Shown here in pieces: positions 1 to 12,419 of a stretch of 64,000 bases of DNA. Made by a program: the position numbers and the translations under genes. A model generated the notes under the pieces. The model saw only the letters and a program-made list of their open reading frames with translations, was not told the origin of the DNA and made no database searches. Position 1 is the stretch's first letter. Every line of letters starts with the position of its first letter. This DNA comes from Salminus brasiliensis (taxonomy: Eukaryota > Chordata > Actinopteri > Characiformes > Bryconidae): assembly GCF_030463535.1 (NCBI RefSeq), contig NC_132879.1, positions 47,310,094 through 47,374,093 of the forward strand. The letters run 5' to 3'.

Positions 1-349
1 CATCCAGTGGGAATCTGTTTGAAACTAAAATGACGCCACACAAACAAACCCTTCAACTGGAGAAGCTCATACACTGTGCTCTCTATCAGAGAGCAGATCG
101 TATCACAGCAGAAATCACTCTTCTTTAGACTATGGGTGCTTCCTTGCTTGCGCTGAGAGCTCGGTACAAGTGTGGAAGCTGTTTTCGAGCCCAGGAGGGG
201 GCTAGAGAACCAATCTCTGGTTCCCCTGAAACCTGGGGGTTCGTGTGGAAGTTATCCGCTCCCGATGCAAAATGTGGGGTTACGTGATTGGTTCATTTTG
301 TCATGTGACTGCTTCCACTTCTAGCCTGCATGGCTAACAAACTTAATTT

Positions 350-712
350 CAATTGAAAATGGAAGAATAAATTCACTTAAATACCAGCAACTTCTGGAAA
401 AAAAGGACGGCTTCCACAGCAGCTTAATGACACTAAACACACCTAGAAATTCATAACAGACCACTTTTCTGTGGCCCCTCACAGTACCCTGACCTAAACA
501 TCAGTGAATACCTGTGGACAAAGCAGAGCGTGCAAGATGGCCCAAGAATCTCTCAGAACTAGAAGCTTTCTACAGGAGAAGTGGACAATAATGCCCTAAA
601 CAAGGACTGAAAGACTTTCAGCCATCTACAAATAGCATTTACAAGCTGTGATACTTGGCAAAAGGGGGGGTCTAAATACTGACTGCCACTTTGGGCCCAT
701 TTCCTTATTTAA
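350..712 (+). mobile_element. Tc1/mariner-like transposon fragment (3' half)
   Basis: The segment matches the 3' half of the larger Tc1-like copy at 39055-40475. Shared stretches include the one reading 'acaagctgtgatacttg' (near 639-656 here and 40259-40276 there) and the preceding 'cagaactagaagc' stretch. The reading frame is broken by indels, so no transposase is encoded. An AT-rich low-complexity tract follows at 708-745. Confidence 0.75.
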
Positions 713-1504
713 AAAAAATAATAATTATAATAATAATAAAAAAAAGATCACTATTTACAGCAACAAATTGTGATTGGATCCCCAAGCTTTTGTATGCCAC
801 CGTAAAGGCTGATCTGCCTTCATTGGTATCAGCACAGCATAATATATTTAGTAAGCCTCCATATGACACCGGCTTGAACGTGAACACTGGAGAGGCTCAG
901 GAAACGGAAAGACAATAGAAAAGTAATCAACATCTAATCTTTCCGCTCACTGGAGTTCAGCACAAGTCCAACAGATTCCCTGGCTCCTTCCGGTTGCACA
1001 GTCTGAGTGTGGGTGTGTGTGCATTGGTTCCATTTTCCATAAAACGTCCAGGCTTAATGAGTTTTGGGTTTGTAGTAAATTCAGTTTTCTCCTGGATCCA
1101 AATGAACACAACACCGAACAGCTCAATTCAGAAGTAACACATAGCACTCCAAAATCAATAGTTCCCCAAAATTGAACAGCCTTGGATCTGCCCATTCTAA
1201 GGGGCATCGTAGGCTTAAAATGTGTTGTGCAGGAAAGATTGCGTATTAAAATCAGAAGATTATATTGCATGGGTGTCTAATGACAACATTGCCAGGCCAT
1301 ACCAAGCTCCAACGTCACCACTTGAAGCTCTAAAGTTCTAATACAGGGGCCAAAAGCTGCTCTCTGAAAGTACACCAGGGACCCTGGTTCTGACTGAGAA
1401 AGAAATCAAAGGCCAGAGACAACCTAAAAAAAAGGGCCCAGACACACCAAGACAACTAATGCTGACTGCTCGCTCTCTGTTTTTGTTTTTCACTCTTTAA
1501 AAAA

Positions 1505-1735
1505 TAATGCATTTCTAATTTTCCCCCATTTCTACCCAATTTGGAGGGCCAATTACCCAACCCTCATTCATGTGAGCTCTCCCCATTACTAGGGACACCC
1601 CCAAACACTAGCCGCCGCTTTTTTTTCGAACTGCCGGTAGATAGCCAGTGCACTCTGGGGACAGCATGGCTCCCAAGCTACGATACAACATCGAAGAGAC
1701 GGCTCTGCTGACCAACATCGCACTAGGATGTTGGC
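1505..1735 (-). repeat. tRNA-derived SINE copy, truncated
   Basis: The copy starts with a 'ttcccccatttctaccca' block and ends with 'ctgctgaccaacatcgc'. It shares this order of blocks with copies at 42572-42965 and 57165-57420. In the 42.9 kb copy a box-B-like motif sits at the right end reading leftwards, so these three copies are taken as minus strand. The tRNA-like head of this copy is missing. Confidence 0.6.
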
Positions 1736-3268
1736 ACTGAAACAGGAGGTGTGTACAGTCCTAAGAGTACTGCAAACCTGCAGTTTTACTCCTCATGCCA
1801 CATTTAGGAATTCTCAAGCGCTGACAAGGACCAGCTAGAACCAACAACGTGGGACACACCACACAGGCTAATGCTGACGGGTCAATCTCTGATGTTTACC
1901 AACAATGCGCTTGGTTTCTGTAGGGCTTAACACCAAATTAAAGAAGGAGGGCAGTTATTTCACACCTAAAACCAAACTTGCTACACAAGCCCTGTGTTAC
2001 AACTCTCAACCAATCAAAAGGAAGCAGAGGTTTCAGCAGCCCGACAAGAGACAGACACAGCCTAAAAGCATGACGGCAGAAGCGGGCACGCTTTAATAAA
2101 ATTTAATAAAATCTTAAAACATAGCAATGAGTAAAAAAACTACTTGAACACAGCATGGTGAGAAACACACTGCCTCAGTGTCTGCCTTTAGGCTTTTGAG
2201 GGGGGGGGGGGGTTGTTCACATTCTCCAAATTCCAGGGAAGACCATGAAAGCTTTGCAGCCGAAAGCCGTTCACTCCCTCTGCACTGGTCTGACCCACCT
2301 CGGTCACTGCCAGAGCCTGCCGTTTGACCCAGAGACCCTTAGCAAGACCCTATGGCTTGCATGCACACATGCACACGAAACACACCAAGCACATTAAAGA
2401 ATGTGCAGAATGACGCTGAGACTCCAAGAAGAATGAAAACTGCAGCATTAAGTCAGTGATCCTGCCAACTGATCTTCTCATTAAAACGGCTAGGCAGGCT
2501 TCAAAAAGGCATATTACAACTACATACACACACACACACACACACTCTGTGTCTGTGCGTGTGTACACTGAACACCGTCAGCTCCCAGACCGAGGGCTGC
2601 CTCCAGTGCCCTGCATGCCCGGGAGCTGCCACATGAATAAGAGGCATTCATCTAGCAGACAGCCAGCAGTCGCAGAAAGCCTCATCCATCCGCTGTAGGC
2701 CAGGCCAGAGCGAGCCTCCGGATCCAGCAAGCAGCCGGCCTCCCACCGCACAGGCCTGTTATAGAGCCCTGCAGAACAGCCAGAGGCTTGGGTGCCATGG
2801 CAACACAGCGCAGCCCCCATAATCATGCCATACAACCCCCTTATTTACCCAGTGTTCATCCTCATGAAATAAAGTCGGAATTCAAAAGGGGCTGCGTGAA
2901 AGGAAGTCTGGATTCGGCTTCGGGGGACGTCGCTGGACGACTGGCCAAGACAGGCAGCTGGCATGACCAAGAGCATATGAAGTACTAGAGGCTCGTACAT
3001 GAGCTGTGCCGAACTGTGCTGTAGAGGGGAAAGCTTTCAGAGCAATAAAAAGTAACAGGTTGGGAATAGCAATGACTTTTCCGTGTTGGAGGTTTGCTTC
3101 TTTGGATATGGGCTGAAACTTTGGAGCTTATAAGCAAAATGCTTAAAAAAAACATCTTAAAACACTAAAAAATATAAAAAATGTACAGTTTACTCCCCAT
3201 TCACTCATACTGCAAAATTTACACAACTGCAAAATGTTTACAATGTTACAAAATCTAAATTTACACAC

Positions 3269-3281
<13 letters not shown>

Positions 3282-3330
<49 letters not shown>
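3282..3330. repeat. (AT)n microsatellite
   Basis: About 24 uninterrupted AT dinucleotides, flanked by short CA-rich tracts on both sides. Confidence 0.95.
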
Positions 3331-3337
<7 letters not shown>

Positions 3338-3769
3338 TTCACTTATCTGAATATGTATACAGAATACAGCAGTTCAGCTCCACCCATGCACACTGAAGTT
3401 GGGTCCCCAGCATGGAAAACTAAATTGTTTCATTATAATTCAGAAGTCTGAGGTAATAAATAAACACTGCTTTCGTAAATGACGCTACAAAAACACCCCA
3501 TTTTAGACTGTACTGTTTCTCTGATAGCCCTAGAACCCACTTATTTACATATCTCGGCCTATTCATCCTATCATGTTTAGCCCCACCCGTTCACACTGCA
3601 GGTCTAAGGAGCGTTTCAACCCTCATGGCTTTTTGAATGAGGCACAGTGAACAGCAGCCAATCAGAACAAAGGCCACTTATCTTGTCTCGGTCTTAACAT
3701 CAGCGTAACAGAAACAGCAGCTTCAATTCAGAGAAATAAAGGAAAATGGTTGTGTTTAAATGCATGCAT

Positions 3770-4133
3770 ACACTACATGGACAAAAGTACTGGGACACCT
3801 GCTTATTTATATATTATTCCTTCCAAAAATCAAGGGTTGTTGAAGTAACTGTCTCGACTGTGCAGGGAAGAAGGCTTTCTACTGGATTTTGGAGCATTGC
3901 TGTGAGATTTTCATTGCATTCAGCGGTAAGCGTGTTAGTGAGATCAGGATGTTGGATGATCCCCACCAAAACTCATCCCTAACTCATCCCAAAATTATGG
4001 ATGAAGCACCAGCATTCCAGAGGACACAGTTTGACTGCTCCACAGCTGCTCCACGGGGGGGGGGTCCAGCAACAACAGGTCCAACTTAAAGTAGCTGAAT
4101 GAAGGGGTGTCCACAAACATTTGAACATAGTGT
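3770..4133 (-). mobile_element. Short inverted-repeat element, Tc1-type ends
   Basis: The left end reads 'cactacatggacaaaagt' followed by 'actgggacacc'. The right end is its imperfect inverse, 'ggtgtccacaaacatttg' followed by 'aacatagtgta'. TA dinucleotides flank both ends, as expected for Tc1/mariner insertion. The element carries no coding capacity. The copy at 30562-31080 is the same family in the opposite orientation: the internal block at 3920-3965 reappears inverted at about 30845-30895. Confidence 0.75.
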
Positions 4134-5114
4134 ATAACAGTATGTGTGTATTAGAGAAAAAGCCCAACCTACAAACAAAGAGAGGAAGCCTTAAAGTACT
4201 CTTAGACACCCACGTGTGGTTTCTGACACTGACAGGCTTGTATCTATATAAATGAACAAACAGAAGAAGTGGCTAAGAGTCAAAGGCTGCTCTTTCCACC
4301 AGAAGACGGTACTAAACCTGAACATGTATCTATGTAGTCTCTAGCAGAAAACAAAAGCAGTGCTACAAGAAAGAAAGAAAGAAAAAAAAAGCAAGCTCAG
4401 CCTGGAATAGCTCTCCGAAAGAGGGTCTGGAGGAACAATTGCTCTCATCTCTTTGTTTAGGGGCTTCACTGTTTTCAGCTGGAGCTCCTCTGTGAGGGAA
4501 GTGAGAGAGGGAGATGGGGGCAGGGTGGGCCAAGTGTGCAGCAGAACCCCAAGAGGCATTCCATCCAAGCTTGGCCTCCAGCATATTTAGGGTCCACCCC
4601 AAAAAGGCCCACACTGCAACACATTGTTTCTGGGTGGAAATGGAGAAAGCTCCTTGATCAGAGGATATGGTAGATCTCATATCTCCAACTAAAGCCTCCT
4701 CAATTGCTTCCTCCTCCATCCTTTAGCCAATGATCTGGAAACCAAATGATGCCCACCACTCATTTCTTTAAATAGAAATCAGGAATTTTGAAAGTTATCT
4801 CCAGCCAACCTCCTGGAGAGTAACCTTCCATTCAGGTTACGTCTGAGACTAAAAGAATCGGACACAGTGTCAGATTCACAATCACAACTGGACTGGAGGA
4901 CGACTCTCCAAGCAATGTTCTGCGGTTTCATAACAAGCAGCTTTGCAAACTCCACTCTGACTGGACTCCCGCCACTGCCGTTGTGCTGTCTTGTCGTGGA
5001 GGAGCTGTGACGATGGTTGGGGGGTGTCGAGGGATTATTAGAAACCTGACACTGCCTGTAAAAATCCTGGGGAAACCAAGTTTCACCCAAGGCTTTTAAT
5101 AAGCCAATATTACA

Positions 5115-5363
5115 TATCACTGTTGTCCAATAAAAAAATCTCCATTCACATTTTTGCCCATTTTTAGTTATCGACATGGTTTGAACCCTGTAACTGCTCA
5201 GTACACTGCGTAAGTACTTCTGGATAAATGGACCAACAGAAATGCTCCAAATTACTTTAATTATGTTTAATTTTACATGACTATCATTCAAAGTCCATTT
5301 ATATTTTTGTGAGTCGGTATTTTGGAAACCTTCTGCATGTTTTTCAGTGGACAGCAACGATAT
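5115..5363 (+). mobile_element. MITE-like element, 'rccaayagaaatgctcc' family, copy A
   Basis: Imperfect terminal inverted repeats are seen at 5115-5140 and 5340-5363 ('cagtggacagcaacgatat' on the right). The core 'ggaccaacagaaatgctcc' lies near 5229-5247. Related copies are at 13352-13584, 28568-28791, 59427-59532 and, partially, 54870-54935. Confidence 0.65.
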
Positions 5364-6893
5364 ACACATTCGTGAAAATAACAGTAACAGTGCCATCTTG
5401 GGAATAATGCCCTTGTCCATGCATTTTATCCCCTTGTTGTAGTGTCAGCACTCACACTCCTGTTTAAAGGGAGTTTCCATTTTCATTACTTTTTATTACC
5501 AAGGATGACACTTCAGCCTGCTTAACAAACTGTACACACTTTTACACGGATAGGAACAGGGATGGGTTAAGTGTCAGGGCGTCCAGAGTTGAAACAATTG
5601 GAGACAATTGATCGGCACAAGACCTCAACAGTGTTGAGTCAACACCACCTTCACAGGAATTTTTCATAGTCGGTCATGTCTGATGGTATTTAGGTTTATG
5701 TTGCAAAACCAATGGATTTGTACATGACTGTTTTCTAACCTGTCTTTATGTACAGTACTGTTATGCAAATGACCTCTATTCCAACTGGCTGCCCTGCTTT
5801 ATGCCTTGTTAAAAAGCAGCCGGGGCTAAAACACTCTTATATAAACTTACTGCGAGTGGGCGTGGCTCAACAAGAGCAAGCTAAATAGGTGGATTTATGC
5901 AAATACATGTGCTTGTGTGACACATATGGACTATAACAACATATATGGACTATATAAATATGTTACGGACCTCTCTTAAATCTTTTGAAATGCACGAAAA
6001 ATGTAGATTTGCATGATATTTGCCCCTATAACTGAAAAATCACAAGTTTAAATTCCACTTTCAAAAGCGGGCAAGGTGTCCGTCTCAGAGGGCGTGTAGC
6101 TGCAGACCGGGAACAGCAGAACAGAAACTCAATCACCTGTGTGGCAGGTAGACACTGTTTACACTGATCTTTATCAAAGGCCTGTGGATAGAGTCCAGTG
6201 TGGACTACAGGACATCAACAGCTATCACAGCAATGCAACCCAGAACTCAGATGAGCAGACACACAGACAGATAACTGGGCCTGCAGCCCAGGCGCACAGC
6301 TCTGCTGTGAAAAACATGCATGTCTGTCAACGCCTCCGCCCGTAAGACATTCCTGTGATGTCACACAGAGCAGAAATCCGAATTAGCAACACTTCCGCAC
6401 CTGTGCTAGACCCACACCGCTCTGTTTGGTGACCTCCAGCAGAGAGGTCAGACCACTCAGTGAGAGTCCAGCCACCTCGGTGACCGATGACGTCACGAGT
6501 GTTGCCCTGCACTGCCCGAGCATCGGCTCTTTCTCCATCTCTAGCTTCAGTCGCTCAGAAGAGATATTGATCAGAGCATGACTGTGTCATTTTCAGGCTA
6601 GCAGTTCTTCTAAGCAGGGTCGGCGTTAGGTGTTAAACACAAACACGTCGCTCTGTAATTTCACTGGAAACAGATGACGCATATAGCTGATGTCCGGACA
6701 GGGTTCTAGAGCGTCCTGCCCCCCTATTTTTAAACGTATGAGTATATACGTCCACCTGTCCTAGAGAAAACTGGACTTCTCTACACCGAAACTTCTATTT
6801 GTGGAATATTCACTCCCCTAAATGAACGAGAAGTGAAATGAGTGCGGTTTCCAGCTCACAGCACCTAGATGTACAAGCCTGCAGACCAGATGA

Positions 6894-6913
6894 TGTGTGT
6901 GTGTGTGTGTGTG
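6894..6913. repeat. (GT)n microsatellite
   Basis: A run of about ten GT dinucleotides. Confidence 0.9.
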
Positions 6914-7437
6914 AGTCTGAGAGTGCATGTGTGGAAACAAGGTAGCAGACTAGAAACAGGAAGGGAAGGCCTTCTGCAGAACACAGCCATATAACATCCT
7001 GCCACACGCTCAGGGCTGAAGACAACCACATGAGATGACTTTCGTAAGCCAGAGAAGAAGAAAAGAGAGACAAAATGCAGAATAATGCATTAAAGAAAGA
7101 CCTCTCGCGCTCCTGCCAGCCTTTGGGGACTTGCCATGTTAACATTTTCCATCCGCTTCATGAATAAGATATGTACCAAAGCCTTTCTCTATAAATAAGC
7201 ACCTCCAAGGTTGGCTCCCAATTTCCAGTGACTTGCTTGCTTGCTTGCTTGAGAGGAGGCTGTGTGAATAATGCATGCTGAACGGGACATTATAAGCCCG
7301 AATCTAGGCCACAAACAGGGGGAGCCTCATATAACGGTCCCAAACAATCAGCCTCTCAACAACAGAGCACAGAAAAGGGAGCTGGCCGCCTTTGATTGAG
7401 ACTGGCACGGCAGGGTGGGAGAGGATGCAGTGCAGGA

Positions 7438-7476
7438 GTCTCTCTCTCTCTCTCTCTCTCTCTCCCTCTCTCTCTC
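7438..7476. repeat. (CT)n microsatellite
   Basis: A near-perfect CT run interrupted by one 'ccc', about 0.7 kb downstream of the sbf first coding exon in the sense of that gene. Confidence 0.9.
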
Positions 7477-8187
7477 ACCATATGCATGGAAAACGCAGGA
7501 CGGTCCAGTCAACAAGAACCAGCTGCGAGGTTAACGTTAACTAACCGTACTTATGGGAAACAGCAACCATGGTCTGATCTGCTTGCAAAGTCCCAGCCCA
7601 AACCAAGCATCTACCCGGCTCTACATCGCCCACTGAAGCACTAAACCCTTCTAACCTCAGCTCACATCTATACACTCATCTGAAAGCTGTTCAGTCTCTA
7701 CAACAAGCCCAACACGAACCACAACAAAACTCCGTCCAACTTTCAGTCAGCAGCTTTACGTCGACACGTCTGCTATCGCCCCAATCCGCGACCTGATTCG
7801 CTTTGGGTCGTGTCCCAAATCCCTCCCTTTCACAGACACAGTGAACTACAGCGGGTGTAGCGCCCGCTATTCCACGACCCAAGTAACATTAGCTAGAACC
7901 CTACGAAGGGAGCAGGCAGCCGTTTGATATTCTGCCTCGTAAGCTCCAGAGGCCTTTGGTATCCGCGGGCTGAGAGTTGAACGCATACCCGTGTTGGGAG
8001 GTGGCCGCGTCCCGGTCCGGGCAGGGCCGTCCCCGCCTCCCTTTCCCTCTCCCTCTCCCTCTCCCTTCTGCTCTCCCTCCGCCTCCCCGCCTGTTTACCG
8101 TGGCCATGGTTGAACCAAGCTAGCCTTAGCCTTAGCCATAGCTTAGCCTAGCGAGGGGGGGAAGGAGCTGTACAGCCGTCCTCTCAC

Positions 8188-8242
8188 CTCTCTTGTCGAG
8201 ATCGTAGCCCACCACCACGAAATAATCCGCGAGTCTGGTCAT
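8188..8242 (-). CDS. sbf1: SET-binding factor (pseudo-myotubularin / DENN protein), first coding exon
   Basis: Read on the minus strand, the ATG at 8242-8240 opens MTRLADYFVVVGYDLDKR plus one base, followed by a good donor (gtgagagg) at 8187. SBF1 and SBF2 both begin M-A-R-L-A-D-Y-F, and SBF2 continues with I-V-V-G-Y-D, so the family call rests on this start of the N-terminal DENN region. Known members (MTMR5, MTMR13) carry DENN, GRAM, inactive myotubularin phosphatase and PH domains. They act as exchange factors and as partners of active myotubularins. None of those later domains is in the window. The short peptide resembles SBF2 slightly more than human SBF1. However, the neighbour is adm2, and in human SBF1 is divergent from ADM2 while SBF2 is divergent from ADM, so sbf1 is preferred. 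Only exon 1 is present, and the gene runs off the left edge. Confidence 0.7.
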
Positions 8243-8440
8243 CCTCGCTGTTCACGGCCAAGGGCCTTTCCCTTCGTCGACTCTCCGCTTGCTGCCGGGG
8301 GTCCGTTCACATGCCGGAGGCAGCAGAAAGCGCAGGGGCGACAGCAGCATCCTTCCAGCAGCAGCTCGCCGCCATACTGTCGCCGTGCCGAGCCCTGACA
8401 GCGGAGAGCCGCGCGCTTGCGCAGTGAAGACGAACGTTGG
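8243..8440 (-). promoter_or_regulatory. GC-rich promoter / 5' UTR of sbf
   Basis: Directly upstream of the sbf start codon the sequence is GC-rich with many CpGs, unlike the AT-rich DNA that begins at about 8460. There is no obvious TATA box. This is typical of a CpG-type housekeeping promoter. The transcription start cannot be fixed from sequence alone. Confidence 0.5.
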
Positions 8441-10570
8441 CGTTTGGCTAACGATGAGAAAACGAAAATAATACATAATAATAATAATAATAATACAATA
8501 AAATTTATCTCAGACGTCGCTGTCTAATATTTTTATAGCGTGCTGTATAGAAAAAATAATTTTGTAAGTAGCATGGAATATTTCAGTGTTTTAAAAAACA
8601 AGTAGCTAAAGTCAAACAAAAAGTTACGTTTTTTAAACGTGTGCTGTGTAAATTAGCACAGCATATTTTTATTCTTCCCATTATTTAGTGTTATTATATG
8701 AATATATATGTTGGTCACTAATAAGATGAACTGGAGACACACAGGTGTCTGCCGTGGTGCGGATGTTGTGGCTGGGGGGCTTCAAATAGGCCTTGTAAGA
8801 GCCCATTAGACCCTTGCAGTGTGTGCAGGTGGGGAGGATGCATATACACACATTTATTCATTAATAATATATTTAATTTAAAAACTGGATACATAGCCTT
8901 ACATAAAACAAAATGTAAAATAATAAATAAATAAAATAAAATACTTTGACCACCTTACATAACATTTGTAATGGCAAAAAATATATATATAAAATAAATG
9001 AAAAAAATATATATCATTCAAAATAAAGTCTAGATATTTTTTTCTTAAATAGATGTGTTGCTGTAAAACTACACAGGATATGGAGAAAACATTAATGATA
9101 AATCAGTCTGAATTTCCAAACATTTTTTTTTGCAACTTAGAAATCCTGCTCATAAAATTTTTTATTTATTTTTTCACATCTCAGAAGTCTTCAGGAGAAC
9201 GGAGACATAAAGTCTCCCTATGATTTCCCATAGCTTCTAGTTTTGACAACAACACTGAATTGGACAGATGGCCTACAACACTTTAAGACTTAAGACTGTT
9301 ATTTAAATTAATCAAAATCTACATTTGAAAATTAGGTGCCATGCAGGTGCCGTGCTTGCAATATTTTCAAATACTAGACAGACTAAGCATATTTGTCACC
9401 TCTGCTGATTTCAGGGCAGCTAGGAAAGTACTGAGGCTCTCTGACTGCTCCAGAACCTTCAGAGCAGTATGTTATTTTTACCCTATATCATTTAACATCT
9501 GTGAACCCCTTGCAGGACAGGATTTCAGGGCTAGGGTGGGGCCATTTTAATGCTTGATGAATGAACATGACTTTTACATATCCTTTATTTTGTTGACACC
9601 TTTGTCCATGGTAACCATCAAAGTGTAAACCTGCGTTTACAGCTTACCCGACGACTTGAAGATCCTCTGGTGTAGTTGATCTCACTGTTATGTAACACTG
9701 CAACGCCCAAACCAGACTTCTGCGATATGTCATCACTGTCTTATGTACAGACACACACCAGGACTGGCAGAACTGTTGCAGGAACTTGTACCATGCTTGC
9801 CGTGGGTTGTTAACAAGATAGGCAAAAGCAGGTGACGTGCCTGGCGTTTACATAGATTAAACAGCCATGCTCTTGCACAGGAGGAAGAAGCTGAAACTCC
9901 CCCTCCGGATATCCCTCGAATTGGAGGCCCGTTGTCCTTGTCTGTCAGCGCAGACACACCTCTAAAAGAATTCCAGCGCTTCCTGTGTTTGAGTCCTTTG
10001 ACCCAAAGTACATATCGCTCCAGGATTCAAAACATCGCCATGCACCATGTTACACTATTAGGCCAGTCTTTTGTGCTCCAGTGTGTGGTTGTCCACTTAC
10101 TACCCCTGGCTTTTGGTTCTGTTTGAAACTCTACAGTAGCACAGAGCCGAGGGCCCATAAGGGACCGTAATCTACAGTAATCAAATATCCCAAGTAAGCC
10201 CCCCATCAGCAAACACGGACTGCTCTACAGTGCAGTGTAAATGGACTGACTGTGTGATTTCATGTTGTTGTAGTTGTTGAGGTGCAGAGGGGTTGATCGA
10301 GGCTTGTCCAATTTCACCAGGGCTACAGGAGATCAGGATGCTCGGCACCGTGCAATGCTCAGAGAGGGAAAGGGAGGACAAAGACAGGCCATGCTCTCCT
10401 TGCTTAACAATGCACACAGTGATTGAGTTTCCAACAACGCCTTGGGAAAAAATCAGCACTAGCCGTAACGAAGTCCTGCATGCAGCTGGACTGTCTCCAT
10501 ATCCAATTCCCTGCAGAAGCTTTCACTGGTAATCTGCCAGATCCTACTCCTGCACCTGCAAGCCACTGGA
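8441..10570. other. Intergenic, AT-rich; no gene seen
   Basis: Begins with a (TAA)n tract at 8474-8495 and continues strongly AT-rich to about 9170. The rest is unremarkable. No open frame has recognisable protein content, and the frames at 9341-9550 and 9733-9957 look like chance. Confidence 0.6.
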
Positions 10571-11037
10571 CAAGAGGACTGTATATATCGCCTGTCAAAA
10601 GTTTTGGGACACCAAGCCTTGGCCTTCAAACTAAAGTTAGTAGCCTGTCTTCTAAAGTAAAGCTTTGGGAATGACAACATACTGCACATGTTTGATCCTC
10701 ATGTTGTGATGTGAGCTCTCATCAGCACTCCTTTCAGCTGTTTAAACCACCTTGGACCAAAAGAGTTTCAATATGTGTGTTAAAGAAGTCTTTGGGAAGT
10801 AAACGGTCCATTGCTTAGGCAGCATTTGTTCTTTTTACCATACTAGATACTTTGATTAACATGCAACTGCAAATGATGCGTTGCAAAAGGTACTCTGAGC
10901 ATTGGCTACTAGCGGTTTTGTGTGGCATTTTAAAAAAAAAAGACCCATATATATATATAATGAGACAAGGTGTCCTGAAATGTTTGACGAGCAGTTTATG
11001 TAGCTCCTCTCAGAGGTTTGTCTGCTAAAATAGCCTT

Positions 11038-11308
11038 GGCCTATACCGTTGCAAAAAAACCAAATTGAATCCATTGCCTGATAACCAATGAAATGTGGCA
11101 AAGCATCCCCAAATCACGATGCTCCCTCCACCATGATTCACAGTTGGGATGAGGTATTGGTGGGCTTTTTTGGCCTATACCGTTGCAAAAAAAAAAATAA
11201 TTGAATCCATTGCCTGATAACCAATGAAATGTGGCAAAGCATCCCCAAATCACGATGCTCCCTCCACCATGCTTCACAGTTGGGATGAGGTATTGGTGGG
11301 CTTTTTTG
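11038..11308. repeat. Tandem duplication (~134 bp unit) inside transposase remnant
   Basis: Units at 11038-11171 and 11172-11308 are almost identical. They differ mainly in the length of an A-run after 'ataccgttgc' and in one base (atgattcac versus atgcttcac). The duplication repeats the transposase G-G-G-S-I-V-I-W-G-C-F coding stretch. Confidence 0.95.
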
Positions 11309-11429
11309 TTTGTGTGAAGTGTTGAGTTATTTATCCTCCAATCATAGCACTGACAAAGACAAAGACAACCAACATTCACCATTTGTGTTGGACACAGGTG
11401 GAATTTGACCATACGTGCAGTGAACCCAT

Positions 11430-11602
11430 CACACACACATAGAGTGAGACAGAAGGACACATGCTCAGAGCGGTGGGAAGCCCTTGCTGCAGCTCCCAGT
11501 GAGCAGACAGGGTTAAGGGCCTTGATCAGTGGCAGCTTAACAAACTCAAGTATCAAACCCACAATGTTGTGATCAGTAACCTAGTGTTCCAACCACTGAG
11601 CC
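11430..11602 (-). repeat. SINE-like insertion within the Tc1 remnant
   Basis: The segment carries the blocks 'gcagctcccagtgagcag', 'gggttaagggccttgatc' and a terminal 'aaccactgagccaac', a layout typical of tRNA-derived SINEs in fishes. It interrupts the transposase remnant. Confidence 0.6.
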
Positions 11603-12419
11603 AACACTTCCTCATTTATGCTAAAAAAGTTGCATTTTTGTCTCATCAGTCCGTAGAACATTTTCCTGAGATCATTGTGGAACATCCAGGTGATCTTGGG
11701 CTAACTTGAGACAGGCCACAATGTTTTTTGTTTTTTTTTGCCAGCCGTAGCTTCATTTGTGGTGTCCTTCCATGACTACCATTCTTGTTCAGTGGTTTTC
11801 TAATAGTGGACACATGAACAAAGGTTTTTGTAGTTTTTGCTGTTACCCTTAGGTTCTTTTTTTTTACCACTTTCAGGAGTCTTCTTTTGATCTTTGAGTG
11901 ATCTTAAAGGGACGCCCATGCCTTAGGGAGAGTAGCAACAGTCATGAATTTTCCACATTTGTAGACAGATTGTCTAACCATGAATTAATGAACACCCAGA
12001 GTGTTTAGCAATGCTTTTCTAGTCTTTCCAGCTTCATACATCTCTGTAACACATCATCTGTCAAGTCTTCTGAAAGGCATTGAGGCTAATCTTTTCAGAG
12101 AAGATTGGGTGTCTTTATTTAATAGAACAATCACTGTAATAATGCATAATTTTCAATTTCATCTCGTTAATTTAGACACTTTAATTGAAACACAGAAGTT
12201 CACTTACTTTTTCTAGCCTGCACTATTGATATTTACTCAGTGTGCTCAATAAAAGACATGAACAGTATGAACTGTTTTGTGTTATTAGTTTAGTTAGACT
12301 GTGTTTTTCAAAGAACTCTAACTTACACAATGACCAGACTACATATTATTAGAAATCAATGCAGAAATCCAAGTCATTTCAAAGGGTTCACTTACTTAGG
12401 ACTGAATACAGCAGTAATA

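Larger units (their letters stand above)
1..8187 (-). other. Presumed first intron of the sbf gene (no exon seen)
   Basis: This stretch lies downstream, on the minus strand, of the sbf first coding exon, whose splice donor is at 8187-8186. I looked for the next expected exon, which in this family encodes a conserved stretch ending near an FCQP-like motif, and did not find it, so the intron probably continues past the left edge. The stretch holds a Tc1-like remnant (about 350-712), a SINE (1505-1735), a poly-G run near 2199-2212, CA, AT, GT and CT microsatellites, a short inverted-repeat element (3770-4133) and another (5115-5363). Open frames here are short and match nothing I recognise. Calling it an intron is an inference. 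Confidence 0.5.
10573..12410 (-). mobile_element. Decayed Tc1-like transposon with nested insertions
   Basis: The left end, 'cctgtcaaaagttttggg', resembles Tc1-type terminal repeats of fishes. On the minus strand, broken frames show transposase-like pieces. One at about 11890-11640 resembles the helix-turn-helix/linker region (R-K-P-L-N-K-N-G then G-R-T-P). One at about 11285-11095 includes K-H-G-G-G-S-I-V-I-W-G-C-F. The element is interrupted by a SINE-like piece (about 11430-11602) and contains a local tandem duplication (11038-11308). It has many stops and frameshifts, so it is not functional. The outer limits are uncertain. Confidence 0.7.

Noticed and set aside
3143-3334. Minus-strand frame with Y-I repeats
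   Set aside because: Produced by the (AT)n microsatellite.
4779-5420. 213-codon minus-strand open frame
   Set aside because: It runs through the inverted-repeat element at 5115-5363, has no recognisable domain, and its composition is that of non-coding DNA.
11041-11562. 173-codon minus-strand frame as a real gene
   Set aside because: It is a chance fusion of the duplicated transposase scrap with a SINE-like insertion. It is kept as part of the transposon remnant.
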